NCBI GenBank assembly: GCA_035487295.1
Contig: DATHMH010000015.1
Span: forward strand, 186,001-250,000
Direction of reading: 5' to 3'
DNA from: QIAW01 sp035487295
GTDB taxonomy: Bacteria; Acidobacteriota; Terriglobia; Terriglobales; Acidobacteriaceae
Length of the DNA stretch: 64,000 bases
The position numbers were made by a program, and so were the translations under genes. Positions 35,230-43,937 of this stretch are shown here, one piece after another; position 1 is the first letter of the stretch; each line of letters begins with the position of its first letter. The notes below the pieces were generated by a model that made no database searches, was not told where the DNA came from, and saw nothing but the letters and a program-made list of their open reading frames with translations.

Positions 35230-36264
35230 ATGCCAACTGCCAATCGCAATCTTACATTTCAAGAACTCATCCTCCGCCTGCAGAGCTTCTGGGCCGAGCG
35301 CGGATGCGTGCTGCAGCAGCCCTACGACGTCGAAGTTGGGGCCGGCACCATGGCGCCGGAGACTTTCCTGCGCGTCCTAGGCCCCAAGCCGTACAAGGTG
35401 GCTTACGTGCAGCCCTCGCGCCGTCCCGCTGACGGACGCTATGGCGAGAACCCCAACCGCCTCTACAAGCACAGCCAGTTGCAGGTGATCCTGAAGCCGC
35501 CGCCGGAAAATGTGCAGGAGCTTTACCTGGAATCGCTGGCGGCCATCGGCATTGACCTCAGCAAACACGATATCAAGTTCGAAGAAGACAACTGGGAGTC
35601 GCCTACGCTGGGCGCATGGGGCATCGGCTGGCAGGTGATGCTCGATGGACTCGAGATCACGCAGTTTACTTATTTTCAGCAGTGCGGCGGCATTGACCTC
35701 GACCCCATCTCAGCCGAGCTGACCTATGGACTGGAACGTATTGCCGCCTTTCTCCAGGACGCCGACAGCATTTATGACATTGTTTGGGCGCGCGACCCGC
35801 AGACCGGGAAGGCGACGACATATGGCGACGTGCGCCTAGCTGAAGAGTTGCAGTTTTCAATTTATAACTTCGAGGTGGCCGATGTGGAGAGAACATGGAA
35901 GCATCTGAAGCTTTATGAAGAGGAATGCAGTCACATTCTGCATGCCTTTGAAGATGAGAGAAAATCATTGCGTGAAGGGGCAGGACGAGCGTTTCCTCAT
36001 ACCGCTTCTCAAATGATTGGAGGATCTCTTCCGAAGCAGAGCGCTCTTCCATTGTTGGCTGCCTTCGATCTTTGCCTTAAGTGCTCTCACCTATTCAATA
36101 TTCTCGATTCGCGTGGAGCAATTTCCGTGACTGAACGAGTAGGAGTCATTGCTCGGATACGAAATCTGGCAGTCGGGGTGGCAAGGGCATATTTGGAAAT
36201 GCAATCGTCGACATCCAAAGCTGGAGCAAAAACAGAAACAAAAGAGGAAGTGAAGACCGTCTGA
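35230..36264 (+). CDS. glyQ: Glycyl-tRNA synthetase alpha subunit
   Basis: This 344-residue class II synthetase alpha chain charges tRNA-Gly as an alpha2-beta2 complex with GlyS. Motifs: FWAERGCVLQQPYDVEVGAG, the motif 2 stretch YVQPSRRPADGRYG, and motif 3 TYGLERIAAFLQ. The last 20 residues (STSKAGAKTETKEEVKTV) are a charged extension beyond the usual end near residue 300-325. From about 35,900 on, codon use becomes clearly more A/T-rich than in the first two thirds. The stop overlaps the glyS start by one base. Confidence 0.95.
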   Translation: MPTANRNLTFQELILRLQSFWAERGCVLQQPYDVEVGAGTMAPETFLRVLGPKPYKVAYVQPSRRPADGRYGENPNRLYKHSQLQVILKPPPENVQELYLESLAAIGIDLSKHDIKFEEDNWESPTLGAWGIGWQVMLDGLEITQFTYFQQCGGIDLDPISAELTYGLERIAAFLQDADSIYDIVWARDPQTGKATTYGDVRLAEELQFSIYNFEVADVERTWKHLKLYEEECSHILHAFEDERKSLREGAGRAFPHTASQMIGGSLPKQSALPLLAAFDLCLKCSHLFNILDSRGAISVTERVGVIARIRNLAVGVARAYLEMQSSTSKAGAKTETKEEVKTV

Positions 36265-38387
36265 TGCCCGACTTTCTGCTTGAAATTGGCTGCGAAGAGA
36301 TTCCCGCGCGCATGATTCGCGACCAGGAGGTCATCCTGGGCGCGCGCGTTGCCAAGCTGCTGCGTGACCAGGGCTTTCTTGCGGCAACTGCGGTTGTTCC
36401 CACGTTTTCTACGCCCCGGCGTTTAACGGTTTTCGCCAAGGGGATCGCAGCATCGCAGCCCGATGTGGAAGAGCAGCTGACAGGGCCATCGGTGAAGGTC
36501 GCTTATAAAGATGGAAGTCCTACGCCGGCAGCCGAAGCCTTTGCCAAAAAAGTTGGAGTTGATGTCTCCAAGCTGCAAAAAATCAGCAACCCCAAAGGTG
36601 AATATCTCGCTGCCACCGTCATTCGCAAAGGCCGTGCTGTCGCTGAAGTGCTAAGTGAATTTCTGCCGAAAGAGATTGCCGCGCTCAACTGGCCCAAGAA
36701 CATGTATTGGCGCGCCGGCAAGCCGGAAAGGTTTGTGCGTCCTATCCGCTGGATTGTGGCTTTGCTCGATCGTGAGGTTATCCCCGTTGAGTTTGCCGGC
36801 ATAAAAGCAAGCATGGAATCGCGCGGACACAGGCTGTTCAGCAATGGAGTAAAGATAGATTCGGCGGCAGTTTATAAAGAGGTGCTCAAGAAAGCCCACG
36901 TCATTGCCGATCACAATGAGCGCGAGCAGCAGATTCGCAAGGCCCTCGATGCCGCAGCCCGAACCATTTCTGGCGCGCGCTGGCGTAAAGACAAAGATTT
37001 GCTCGATACCGTGGTCAATCTGACCGAATGGCCTTCGGTGATCCTGGGCAGTTTTGACCGCCAGTTTCTTTTGCTGCCTGAGGAAGTGCTGGTCACGGTC
37101 ATGCGCGACCACCAGAAGTATTTCGCGGTTGAAGATGCCGGCGGCAAGCTGCTGCCGCATTTTCTTACCGTCCTGAATACGGAAGGCGATCCTGATGGTT
37201 TGATCCGCCACGGTAATGAGCGCGTGCTGCGGGCGCGCTTCAACGACGCGCGCTTCTTCTGGGATACCGACCAGAAAACCCCGCTCCAGCAACGGGTCGA
37301 GAGTTTGAAGGCTGTTACCTTCCAGAAAGACCTGGGCAGCTACTTTGAAAAGAGCCAGAGAGTCCGAACTTTGGCCGCAAAGCTGGCAGCTCATCTGAAA
37401 AACGCGGGACTCTCGCTGAATGAGAACGCCATTCAGGAAGCAGCGGAGCTGAGCAAGACCGACCTCACCACGGACTTAGTTAAAGAGTTTACCGAGCTGC
37501 AGGGTATCGTGGGCGGCCTGTATGCCAAACATCAGGGCCACAGCCAGGCGGTTGCCGACGCGATTTACGATCATTACAAACCACAATCCATGGAAGATTC
37601 TGCTCCGCATACGCTGGAGGGCGCGGTGCTTTCAATCGCCGACAAGGCCGATACCATTGCGGGAATGTTTGCCTTGGGCTTGCAGCCCACGGGATCCAAA
37701 GACCCGTTTGCCCTGCGGCGGCAGGCGAACGGCATCGTGAAGACCATCGCCGAGCACAAGCTCAAGATCAGCCTGCGCCAGCTCTTTGCCGATTCCCGCG
37801 CGGCTTACAAAGGCTCTGAGGCGGAAAAGAAGTTTGGTACGGCGGAGCGGCAGGACGCGTTGGGCGCATTCCTGCACGAGCGCCTGGAGTTCTATCTGCG
37901 CGAAGCGCGCGGATTTGTTTACGATCTGGTGAATGCTGTGCTGGCCGCGGGATACGACGATGTGGTGGACGCGCTGGCCCGCGCCGAGGCGCTGGCATCG
38001 GTCCGTGACAGCAAGGATTTTGAGGCTATCTCGATTTCATTCAAACGCGTGAAAAATATTCTGCGGCAGGCTAGGGAATCGAAGTTTGCCATCGGTGACG
38101 CGCCCAATCCAACCCTGCTGCAGGATGACGCCGAGCGCACTTTGCTCGACCAGGCTTTGCAGATCGCTTCCTCGGCCGAGAAGCAGCGCAAGTCCGGCGA
38201 CTATCGCTCGGCGCTGGCCGAGATTTCCAAAATCCGCCCGGCCCTCGACGCTTTCTTCGACAAAGTCATGGTCATGGTCGAAGACGAAAAGCTCCGCGCC
38301 AACCGCCTGGCCTTGCTGCAAAAGCTGCTGGCAGATTTTTCTACCATTGCCGACTTTTCTGAGATCGTGACGGAAAAGAAGAACTAG
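36264..38387 (+). CDS. glyS: Glycyl-tRNA synthetase beta subunit
   Basis: This 707-residue beta chain binds tRNA-Gly and is needed for charging together with GlyQ. It starts with the family signature PDFLLEIGCEEIPARM, contains FSTPRRLTVFAKGI, KNMYWRAGKPERFVRPIRWI and EEVLVTVMRDHQKYFAV, and an HD-like core (FTELQGIVGGLYAKHQGHS). The C-terminal anticodon-binding region (about 570-690) ends FFDKVMVMVEDEKLRANRLA followed by LLQKL. Its ATG begins within the glyQ stop (TGATG), so the subunits are translationally coupled. Confidence 0.95.
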   Translation: MPDFLLEIGCEEIPARMIRDQEVILGARVAKLLRDQGFLAATAVVPTFSTPRRLTVFAKGIAASQPDVEEQLTGPSVKVAYKDGSPTPAAEAFAKKVGVDVSKLQKISNPKGEYLAATVIRKGRAVAEVLSEFLPKEIAALNWPKNMYWRAGKPERFVRPIRWIVALLDREVIPVEFAGIKASMESRGHRLFSNGVKIDSAAVYKEVLKKAHVIADHNEREQQIRKALDAAARTISGARWRKDKDLLDTVVNLTEWPSVILGSFDRQFLLLPEEVLVTVMRDHQKYFAVEDAGGKLLPHFLTVLNTEGDPDGLIRHGNERVLRARFNDARFFWDTDQKTPLQQRVESLKAVTFQKDLGSYFEKSQRVRTLAAKLAAHLKNAGLSLNENAIQEAAELSKTDLTTDLVKEFTELQGIVGGLYAKHQGHSQAVADAIYDHYKPQSMEDSAPHTLEGAVLSIADKADTIAGMFALGLQPTGSKDPFALRRQANGIVKTIAEHKLKISLRQLFADSRAAYKGSEAEKKFGTAERQDALGAFLHERLEFYLREARGFVYDLVNAVLAAGYDDVVDALARAEALASVRDSKDFEAISISFKRVKNILRQARESKFAIGDAPNPTLLQDDAERTLLDQALQIASSAEKQRKSGDYRSALAEISKIRPALDAFFDKVMVMVEDEKLRANRLALLQKLLADFSTIADFSEIVTEKKN

Positions 38388-38403
38388 CGGCCGCGGTCAA
38401 GGA

Positions 38404-38525
38404 AAAACTGGGATACGAGGGGGCAGGACGAAATGAAATCGTCGTTATGGAAACGAAATCCTGAGTTCGTTCACTTGCGGATATGTCTGGAATAAAACTT
38501 TGTTGGGGGAGAGTATCCCAGTTTT
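38404..38525. repeat. Widely spaced 13 bp inverted repeat after glyS
   Basis: AAAACTGGGATAC at 38404-38416 is perfectly complementary to GTATCCCAGTTTT at 38513-38525, with 96 bases between. The 324 bp between glyS and the NHL gene hold no other gene that I can see. The arms could close a structured RNA or define a small element. Confidence 0.5.
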
Positions 38526-38711
38526 CATCCTTGTGCGTGGACGGCATTCTGCAATTAAAACGCGGACCCGTCAATTCCCCATCGGTACATACCCAACTAT
38601 GTCCGGTAGGACGGTGAACGCGGCATACATACCTTGATTGCTGCTGGCTTTGTTGACATCCTGCCTTGAGCTGCGCCAGGAACGGAACCCCGGCACATGC
38701 ACATGCATAGA

Positions 38712-39764
38712 CTAATCGAGCAGCGGTTTTCCCTGGATGCCCCACGTCAGATGATGCACACCGCTGGTAGTGGCCAGCACGGCGGCGCGGCCCGGGGCGA
38801 AGGCGAGTCCGACCAATCCCTGGCCTGCGACTGCCAGTGAAGCTTTCTGATCGGGTGTGACCTTCACAATGCCTCGCTTGCCGGCCAGCGAGGCGGCGAC
38901 GTAGAGGTTGCGGTCAATATCAAAGGCCAGCCCCTGCGGCCGGCCCAGCCCGCGATAGAAGATGTTTACCGTCCCGTGCTCGTCAATGCGGTAGATGGAA
39001 TCAAAGCTGGAAGTCGTAGGGCCAGTGACAAAAAGGGAGCCATCGGGATGGAAGGCGAGATGGTAGGCGGAGATGCTGGGCTCCAGCGTGGCGAAGACAA
39101 AGATCTGCCGGTCACGGGCAATTTTGAAAATAGTTCCGCTGCGGTCGCCCACATAGAGATTTTCTTCGCGATCGAAAGCGATACCGGTGGCGATGCCCAT
39201 GCCCTCGGCATACGACGACATCGTACCGTTGGGCGCAACCCGGTATACGGTGCCATCATGGCGTGAGGAGACATACATCTGCCCGGAGCGATCGAAGGCA
39301 ATGCTGGTGGCGTTCATCATCTCGCTGAGGAACGGGCGTACCGTGTAGTTGGTGTCTATTTTGAAAATCGATACCGGAACTTTTTGCCCGCGGCTTCCGG
39401 AGAAGGTAACAAAAATATTGCCTTCATGATCGAGCGCGGGATTGGTGACCGGATGCAGGTTCTCTGCCACCGGGGCTGCAATCCGAATCTCATGCGGGTT
39501 GCTGGTGGAGCCATCGGCAATGACGACCACGTTCCCCGAGGCAGCGCCTTCGGGCACGCGCGCCACCATAAAATCGTCGGAGCTGATGAGCACCGTACCT
39601 TCAGTGCCTCCAAACTGTACCGCCGGGCGCTTCATGGCAGGGGGCCGCAACCCGGCGCCCAGGATGCGCACCTCGCCTCCGGGCAGAGCCGCCGGGGGGA
39701 CAACCGCCTCAATGTGCGGTTTGCCGTTCACGTTTTTCTTTCCGATAAGGTCTGAGATGCCCAT
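38712..39764 (-). CDS. NHL/beta-propeller protein with IPT/TIG domain
   Basis: This 350-residue protein has an N-terminal IPT/TIG-like beta sandwich (about 15-100: HIEAVVPPAALPGGEVRILG, with VQFGGTEGTVLISSDDFMVA). It is followed by repeated propeller blades of SMP30/NHL type (ATSIAFDRSGQMYVSSRHDG, ATGIAFDREENLYVGDRSG, AYHLAFHPDGSLFVTG, PQGLAFDIDRNLYVAASLAG). No signal peptide is evident from the chosen start, so its location is uncertain. The ATG at 39764 follows GGGA and lies 14 bases after the pgpA stop, suggesting one operon. The binding target is unknown. Confidence 0.8.
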   Translation of the reverse strand: MGISDLIGKKNVNGKPHIEAVVPPAALPGGEVRILGAGLRPPAMKRPAVQFGGTEGTVLISSDDFMVARVPEGAASGNVVVIADGSTSNPHEIRIAAPVAENLHPVTNPALDHEGNIFVTFSGSRGQKVPVSIFKIDTNYTVRPFLSEMMNATSIAFDRSGQMYVSSRHDGTVYRVAPNGTMSSYAEGMGIATGIAFDREENLYVGDRSGTIFKIARDRQIFVFATLEPSISAYHLAFHPDGSLFVTGPTTSSFDSIYRIDEHGTVNIFYRGLGRPQGLAFDIDRNLYVAASLAGKRGIVKVTPDQKASLAVAGQGLVGLAFAPGRAAVLATTSGVHHLTWGIQGKPLLD

Positions 39765-39778
39765 GAGTTCCCAACAGC

Positions 39779-40297
39779 TTAGTGCAAGATCCGAAAGTGG
39801 GTCAGCATCTGCACGATGATGTTGGCAAAAACTCCCGCGCCAACATCGTCGAGCATGATGCCGCTGCCTCCCGGCAACTTTTCCAGTTGACGCAAGGGCG
39901 GCGGCTTTAGAATATCGAACCCACGGAAAAGTATAAAACTCGCCAAAACATATTGCCAACGCAGAGGCACAGCGATGAGGGCAATGAGCTGGCCGGCAAC
40001 CTCGTCAATCACCACAAAACCCGGGTCAGAGACGCCACTTTCACGGGCCACAATGGAAGAAACCGGTATGCCAATCATGAGCACGGCGCAGGCGGCAACC
40101 GTGGCATAGAACGATTGCAGGCCGCCCAGGACAAAAAGCCCTGCGCCGGTCCACCAGAGCGCGGCGGTTACAAGCGAAGCCCAGGTGCCCGGTCCGGGAC
40201 GAAGAAACCCGATGCCAAAAAAAGTCGCCGCCAGCCACGCAAACGCCGTGCGCGGGGCCTGCTCTTCCATCTCCAGCTCAGTTGATTTTCTGTTCAT
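39779..40297 (-). CDS. pgpA: Phosphatidylglycerophosphatase A
   Basis: This membrane phosphatase of about 172 residues makes phosphatidylglycerol from its phosphate. Family motifs are intact: FGIGFLRPGPGTWASL, DPGFVVIDEVAGQLIAL, FRGFDILKPPPLRQLEKLP and GIMLDDVGAGVFANI, the acidic ones being metal or catalytic residues. Four hydrophobic segments are seen. The start is debatable: ATG 40297 overlaps the yacG gene by 20 bases, while M10 of that frame (40270) follows GGAG directly after the yacG stop. It belongs to the yacG-pgpA-NHL transcript. Confidence 0.92.
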   Translation of the reverse strand: MNRKSTELEMEEQAPRTAFAWLAATFFGIGFLRPGPGTWASLVTAALWWTGAGLFVLGGLQSFYATVAACAVLMIGIPVSSIVARESGVSDPGFVVIDEVAGQLIALIAVPLRWQYVLASFILFRGFDILKPPPLRQLEKLPGGSGIMLDDVGAGVFANIIVQMLTHFRILH

Positions 40298-40547
40298 CGC
40301 GATTGTGGGGCGCATCTTCATCTTCCAATGCCGGGCCTTCCAGGGCCAGCCGTTTTCTTTCTTCCGCCGATTCGGCGTTCATCAGCTCTTCCGGATCATT
40401 CACCGGCGTAGAGATGACATACGCACCGCTGGCCCATTTGCCCAGATCAATGGTCCGGCAGCGTTCACTGCAAAATGGGAACTCCGGCTCGGTGCGCAGA
40501 ACAATCTTCCTGCAAATCGGGCAGCGGAGACTGCGAGCTTTCTTCAT
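40278..40547 (-). CDS. yacG: YacG-type zinc-finger protein (DNA gyrase inhibitor family)
   Basis: This 89-residue protein has the YacG zinc ribbon: CPICRK, then FPFCSERCRTIDLGKWASGAY, i.e. four cysteines in CX2C and CX3C pairs. E. coli YacG binds and inhibits DNA gyrase. The tail (about 45-89) is acidic and disordered, longer than in E. coli. A start four codons upstream is also open but lies in the adjacent GTTTCAAG repeat, so MKKARSL is preferred. The stop overlaps the pgpA start. Confidence 0.85.
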   Translation of the reverse strand: MKKARSLRCPICRKIVLRTEPEFPFCSERCRTIDLGKWASGAYVISTPVNDPEELMNAESAEERKRLALEGPALEDEDAPHNRDEQKIN

Positions 40548-40552
40548 AAATA

Positions 40553-40608
40553 GTTTCAAGTTTCGAGTTTCAAGTTTCGAGTTTTTCCCGTTCTCGAAAC
40601 TCGAAACT
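40553..40608. repeat. GTTTCAAGTTTCGAG tandem/inverted repeat
   Basis: GTTTCAAG and GTTTCGAG units alternate at 40553-40581, and CTCGAAACTCGAAACT at 40593-40608 is their complement, so the two arms can form a hairpin between yacG and the M20 peptidase gene. Related copies lie at 43147-43170 and 46386-46542. Confidence 0.7.
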
Positions 40609-40612
40609 GCAT

Positions 40613-41992
40613 TTAACTTTCGCCTACTTTCTGGAAGAAGCGAATAATGGATTCGATGCCGCGATAAAAGTTCGGGATGTGGAATTTCTCGTTGGGAGCG
40701 TGCAGGTTGTCGTCGGGCAAGCCAAAGCCCATCATGACACTGGGGATCTTCAGATGCTTCTCAAAATCGGCCACAATGGGAATCGAACCCCCGGAGCGGA
40801 TGAAGACCGTATCTTTGTTGAAGACTTCTTTCATGGCAAGAGTTGAAGCCTGCACAAACTTGTTGTCGGTCTTGATGACAATGGGATCGGCAACGCTGAA
40901 TTGCCTGATGTTGATGGAAATTCCCTTGGGAACGTTCTTCTGCACAAAGTCGCTGTAGAGCTTGAAGACTTCCGCAGGATTCTGATCGGGAACCAGGCGC
41001 ATGGAGATTTTGGCGAAGGCCCGCGCCGGAATCACCGTCTTGGCTCCCGCGCCGATGAAGCCGCCGGGCATGCCATGCACCTCCAGCGTCGGCCGCGCCC
41101 AGAGGCGCTCCAGCACCGGGAACTCGGATTCGCCGGTCAGCTCTTTGGAGCCGACTTCGGTCTTGCGAAAATGTTCTACGTCGAAAGGAAGTGAACTCCA
41201 TGCTTTCAGCTCATCGGCGCTGGGTTTTTCCACACGATCATAAAAACCGGGAATAAGAATTTTGCCTTTCTCGTCTTTCAATTTCGTAATCAGGCGCGCC
41301 AGCGCGTCGAACGGGTTGGGCGCTGCGCCTCCGTACATGCCGGAGTGCAGGTCGGTCATGGCGCCGCGGGCTTCCAGTTCCGTGTAGACCATGCCGCGTA
41401 GACCGACGCAAAGCGTGGGCAGATCGGGAGCAAACATCTCGGTATCTGAAACCAGGGCAACATCCGCCTTCAACCGGTCGCTGCTTTCGCGCACGAATTT
41501 GGCGATGGATTCTCCGCCGACCTCTTCTTCACCTTCAACCAGAACGCGCACATTGACCGGGAGCTTGCCGCCACCGGTCTGCAGAAGCGCCTCCAGGGCC
41601 TTGATGTGCATGTACATCTGGCCTTTGTCGTCTACGGCGCCGCGAGCGTAGAGGTTTTGATTGCGTTCGGTGGGCTCAAAAGGCGGCGTGTGCCATTCAT
41701 TCAGCGGGTCGGGGGGCTGCACATCGTAGTGGCCATAGCAAAGCACCGTAGGCTTTCCAGCGGCTTTGAGCCAGTCGGCATACACCAGCGGATGGCCGGC
41801 CGTGGAGATGACCTCAACATGCTCCATTCCAATATTGCGCAGGTGCGAGGCAACAAACTCGGCTGCGCGGAGAACATCCGCTTTGTGCTCGGGCAGCGTG
41901 CTGATGCTGGGGATGCGCAGAAGTTCTTTCAGTTCGTTGAGAAACCGTTGCTGGTTCTCTTGGGCGTAAGCGACTGCAGTAGGGGAATTCAA
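40613..41992 (-). CDS. M20 family metallo-dipeptidase
   Basis: This 459-residue zinc peptidase is of the CNDP-like/ArgE-DapE family. The first metal motif is VLCYGHYDVQPPDP, the bridging aspartate lies in YARGAVDDKGQ, the catalytic glutamate is in LVEGEEEVGGES, and SDTEM supplies a further ligand. The dimerisation (lid) domain spans about 200-350 (TDLHSGMYGGAAPNPFDALA). It most likely hydrolyses dipeptides in the cytosol; no signal peptide is present. The start is a TTG about nine bases after AGGAG, the best-supported codon. Confidence 0.9.
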   Translation of the reverse strand: MNSPTAVAYAQENQQRFLNELKELLRIPSISTLPEHKADVLRAAEFVASHLRNIGMEHVEVISTAGHPLVYADWLKAAGKPTVLCYGHYDVQPPDPLNEWHTPPFEPTERNQNLYARGAVDDKGQMYMHIKALEALLQTGGGKLPVNVRVLVEGEEEVGGESIAKFVRESSDRLKADVALVSDTEMFAPDLPTLCVGLRGMVYTELEARGAMTDLHSGMYGGAAPNPFDALARLITKLKDEKGKILIPGFYDRVEKPSADELKAWSSLPFDVEHFRKTEVGSKELTGESEFPVLERLWARPTLEVHGMPGGFIGAGAKTVIPARAFAKISMRLVPDQNPAEVFKLYSDFVQKNVPKGISINIRQFSVADPIVIKTDNKFVQASTLAMKEVFNKDTVFIRSGGSIPIVADFEKHLKIPSVMMGFGLPDDNLHAPNEKFHIPNFYRGIESIIRFFQKVGES

Positions 41993-42033
41993 ATCAAGGC
42001 GCTCCTAATTCATGAAGTATATCGTGTGCAAAG

Positions 42034-43119
42034 TTACTTTTGAAACCGCGCCAGAGAGAAGCTGGAGATATCGAGCTCCGGCTGCAAGCCACGCACCAGC
42101 CGGCCCATGAGTTGCGCCGTGACCGGCGCCAGCAGAATTCCATTGCGAAAGTGCCCGGTAGCGACAAAATAGCCGGGCGCCTCGGTCGCGCTGAGGATGG
42201 GAAGATCGTCCCGCGTTGAAGGCCGCAGCCCTGCCCATGCCTCCAGTGTCTTTGTTTCGGCAAGCCGGGGAACGAGCTTGGTGGCCCGCTCGCGCAGCCG
42301 GCGGATATCCGCCGGATCAACCCGCTTATCGAAGCCGGTCTCTTCCACGGTGGCGCCAATGAGGATGCGACCATCAGTGCGTGGCACCAGGTAAACTTCA
42401 GAAGCGCGCACCACGTGCTGCAAGAAGCCCCGCTGCGGAGCAATCACAGAGAGCATCTGTCCTTTCACCGGGCGCGCGGGAACATGGCATGAATCCGCGT
42501 CCTTGATTTTGATCTCGCCTGCCCACGCCCCGCAGCAGTTGACGACGACAGCGGCCGAGTAGCGACTGTGCGTGGTTTGGACCGACAATCCGCCGCTCTT
42601 GCGCCTTATCTCAGTGACCGGAGACCCAGAGACAACATCGGCATTGCGATGCCTGAGCGCCTGCAGCAAAGCTGGAGCCAGGGCCCGAGGATCGACACTG
42701 CGCTCTTCCAATCGCACAGCGCCGCCTTTAGCCCCACCATTGACAGAAAGCAGTGGTTCGAGCTTCGCGAGTTCAGCCTGGGTTAACGATTCCGCTCCCT
42801 TCGGCAGTTCGGACAGTTCATGCTGCGCGAAGACGACAATCGCTCCCTGATCGCGCAGATCCACCTTGTGCCCCGATTCATCTTCCACCTCTGCAACAAA
42901 TTCGGGATACATGCGGGCGCTGGCTACGGCCAGATTTTCAAGGCTGGGCGGCAGGTCGCCTCCCCAGGGGGCCAGCATGCCGGCTGCGGCATAAGAAGCT
43001 TCGCGGCCGGGTTCGGCGCGCTCGATCACCAGCACGCTCACTCCGTGCCGGCGCAGCTCACGCGCCAGCGAGAGCCCGATAATGCCCCCGCCCAGAATGA
43101 TTGCGTCCCAGGACTTCAT
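42034..43119 (-). CDS. thiO: Glycine oxidase ThiO-like FAD enzyme
   Basis: This 361-residue flavoenzyme has an N-terminal FAD-binding fold WDAIILGGGIIGLSLARELR, the DAO-family segment AAGMLAPWGG and a C-terminal TRDDLPILSATEAPGYFVAT followed by GHFRNGILLAPVTAQLM, closely fitting ThiO. ThiO oxidises glycine to iminoglycine for the thiazole half of thiamine. No other thi gene is adjacent, so a general D-amino-acid oxidase role is not excluded. It is the first of a minus-strand run toward the M20 peptidase. Confidence 0.85.
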   Translation of the reverse strand: MKSWDAIILGGGIIGLSLARELRRHGVSVLVIERAEPGREASYAAAGMLAPWGGDLPPSLENLAVASARMYPEFVAEVEDESGHKVDLRDQGAIVVFAQHELSELPKGAESLTQAELAKLEPLLSVNGGAKGGAVRLEERSVDPRALAPALLQALRHRNADVVSGSPVTEIRRKSGGLSVQTTHSRYSAAVVVNCCGAWAGEIKIKDADSCHVPARPVKGQMLSVIAPQRGFLQHVVRASEVYLVPRTDGRILIGATVEETGFDKRVDPADIRRLRERATKLVPRLAETKTLEAWAGLRPSTRDDLPILSATEAPGYFVATGHFRNGILLAPVTAQLMGRLVRGLQPELDISSFSLARFQK

Positions 43120-43146
43120 CTCTGTTCATTTTAAATTGAAGAGCAG

Positions 43147-43170
43147 TTTCGGGTTTCAAGTTTCCAGTTC
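43147..43170. repeat. GTTTCGGGTTTCAAG repeat copy
   Basis: A further copy of the GTTTC-unit repeat, lying between the thiO start and the sortase stop. Confidence 0.5.
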
Positions 43171-43844
43171 TAATTGATACTTCCAGACGTCGCAGCGGAA
43201 GATTTTACGGTACCAGAGTTGTTGGTTGCGGAGGATGCTGCCCCATCTTGCAGCTTCAATTTGGAAAACACGACCAGGCGCTCTGGAGCGGGACCGATGT
43301 AATACGTCGGATAGCAGGTGATGAGCGTCAGGCGCGAATCGTCACTGGGACGGATGACGGAAAGGTCATCGGGTTGCACAATCTGCTTGCCCGTGACCTC
43401 AAAGTTAAAGGTTTTGCCATCGCGTTGGACCACAATGGAATCGCCTCTTTGCAGCTCATAAATATGGCGGAAAAAGGTATCGCGGTGACCGGTAATCACG
43501 GCGTTACCGGCTTCTCCGGGAGCGGGGGTATCCGTCATGTGCCCCGGAGCTACCGCCAACTGCCGATGGCGGGTTCCCTCCACGATTACGGCGTCGAGAT
43601 TGATTTTGGGAATCTGCAGGCGGGTCAATTGGTCCTGCGAAGTGGCCGCGCGCGACTGCAGCACGGTCAGCGGCGCGCTTTTCTGCCGCTCCCACTCCTG
43701 CGCCAGGCGGCGCTGCTCGGCGAACATCATTCCGTATTGCTCGCCTACGTAGAGCAGCAAGGCAATTCCAATAAGAAATGGAAGTAAACGCAAAATGCGG
43801 CCTCCCATTCTCCGGTCATGCCAGTCTATGGTTGGGAACTGCAT
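43170..43844 (-). CDS. Sortase (class D-like)
   Basis: This 224-residue transpeptidase has one N-terminal membrane anchor (LRLLPFLIGIALLLYVG) and a sortase beta barrel (about 72-200). The catalytic triad is complete: H120 in AVITGHRDTFF, C177 in LTLITCYPTY and R189 in PAPERLVV. The signature TLITCYP and the spacing fit class D/E enzymes. A Ser/Thr-rich tail follows. Sortases anchor or link proteins carrying an LPxTG-like signal. The gene 93 bp upstream on the same strand encodes a protein with exactly such a tail (LPQGS, hydrophobic helix, Arg/Lys end), which makes a dedicated enzyme-substrate pair likely. Confidence 0.93.
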   Translation of the reverse strand: MQFPTIDWHDRRMGGRILRLLPFLIGIALLLYVGEQYGMMFAEQRRLAQEWERQKSAPLTVLQSRAATSQDQLTRLQIPKINLDAVIVEGTRHRQLAVAPGHMTDTPAPGEAGNAVITGHRDTFFRHIYELQRGDSIVVQRDGKTFNFEVTGKQIVQPDDLSVIRPSDDSRLTLITCYPTYYIGPAPERLVVFSKLKLQDGAASSATNNSGTVKSSAATSGSIN

Positions 43845-43937
43845 GCCTTGATAAGATGCAAAAAACCAGAGTGCCGAGAGGGGTGAGCGTCGCTGAGGGC
43901 AATCGGCGCTTATTGGCGCTTTGCTTCAGAGCCGAAG

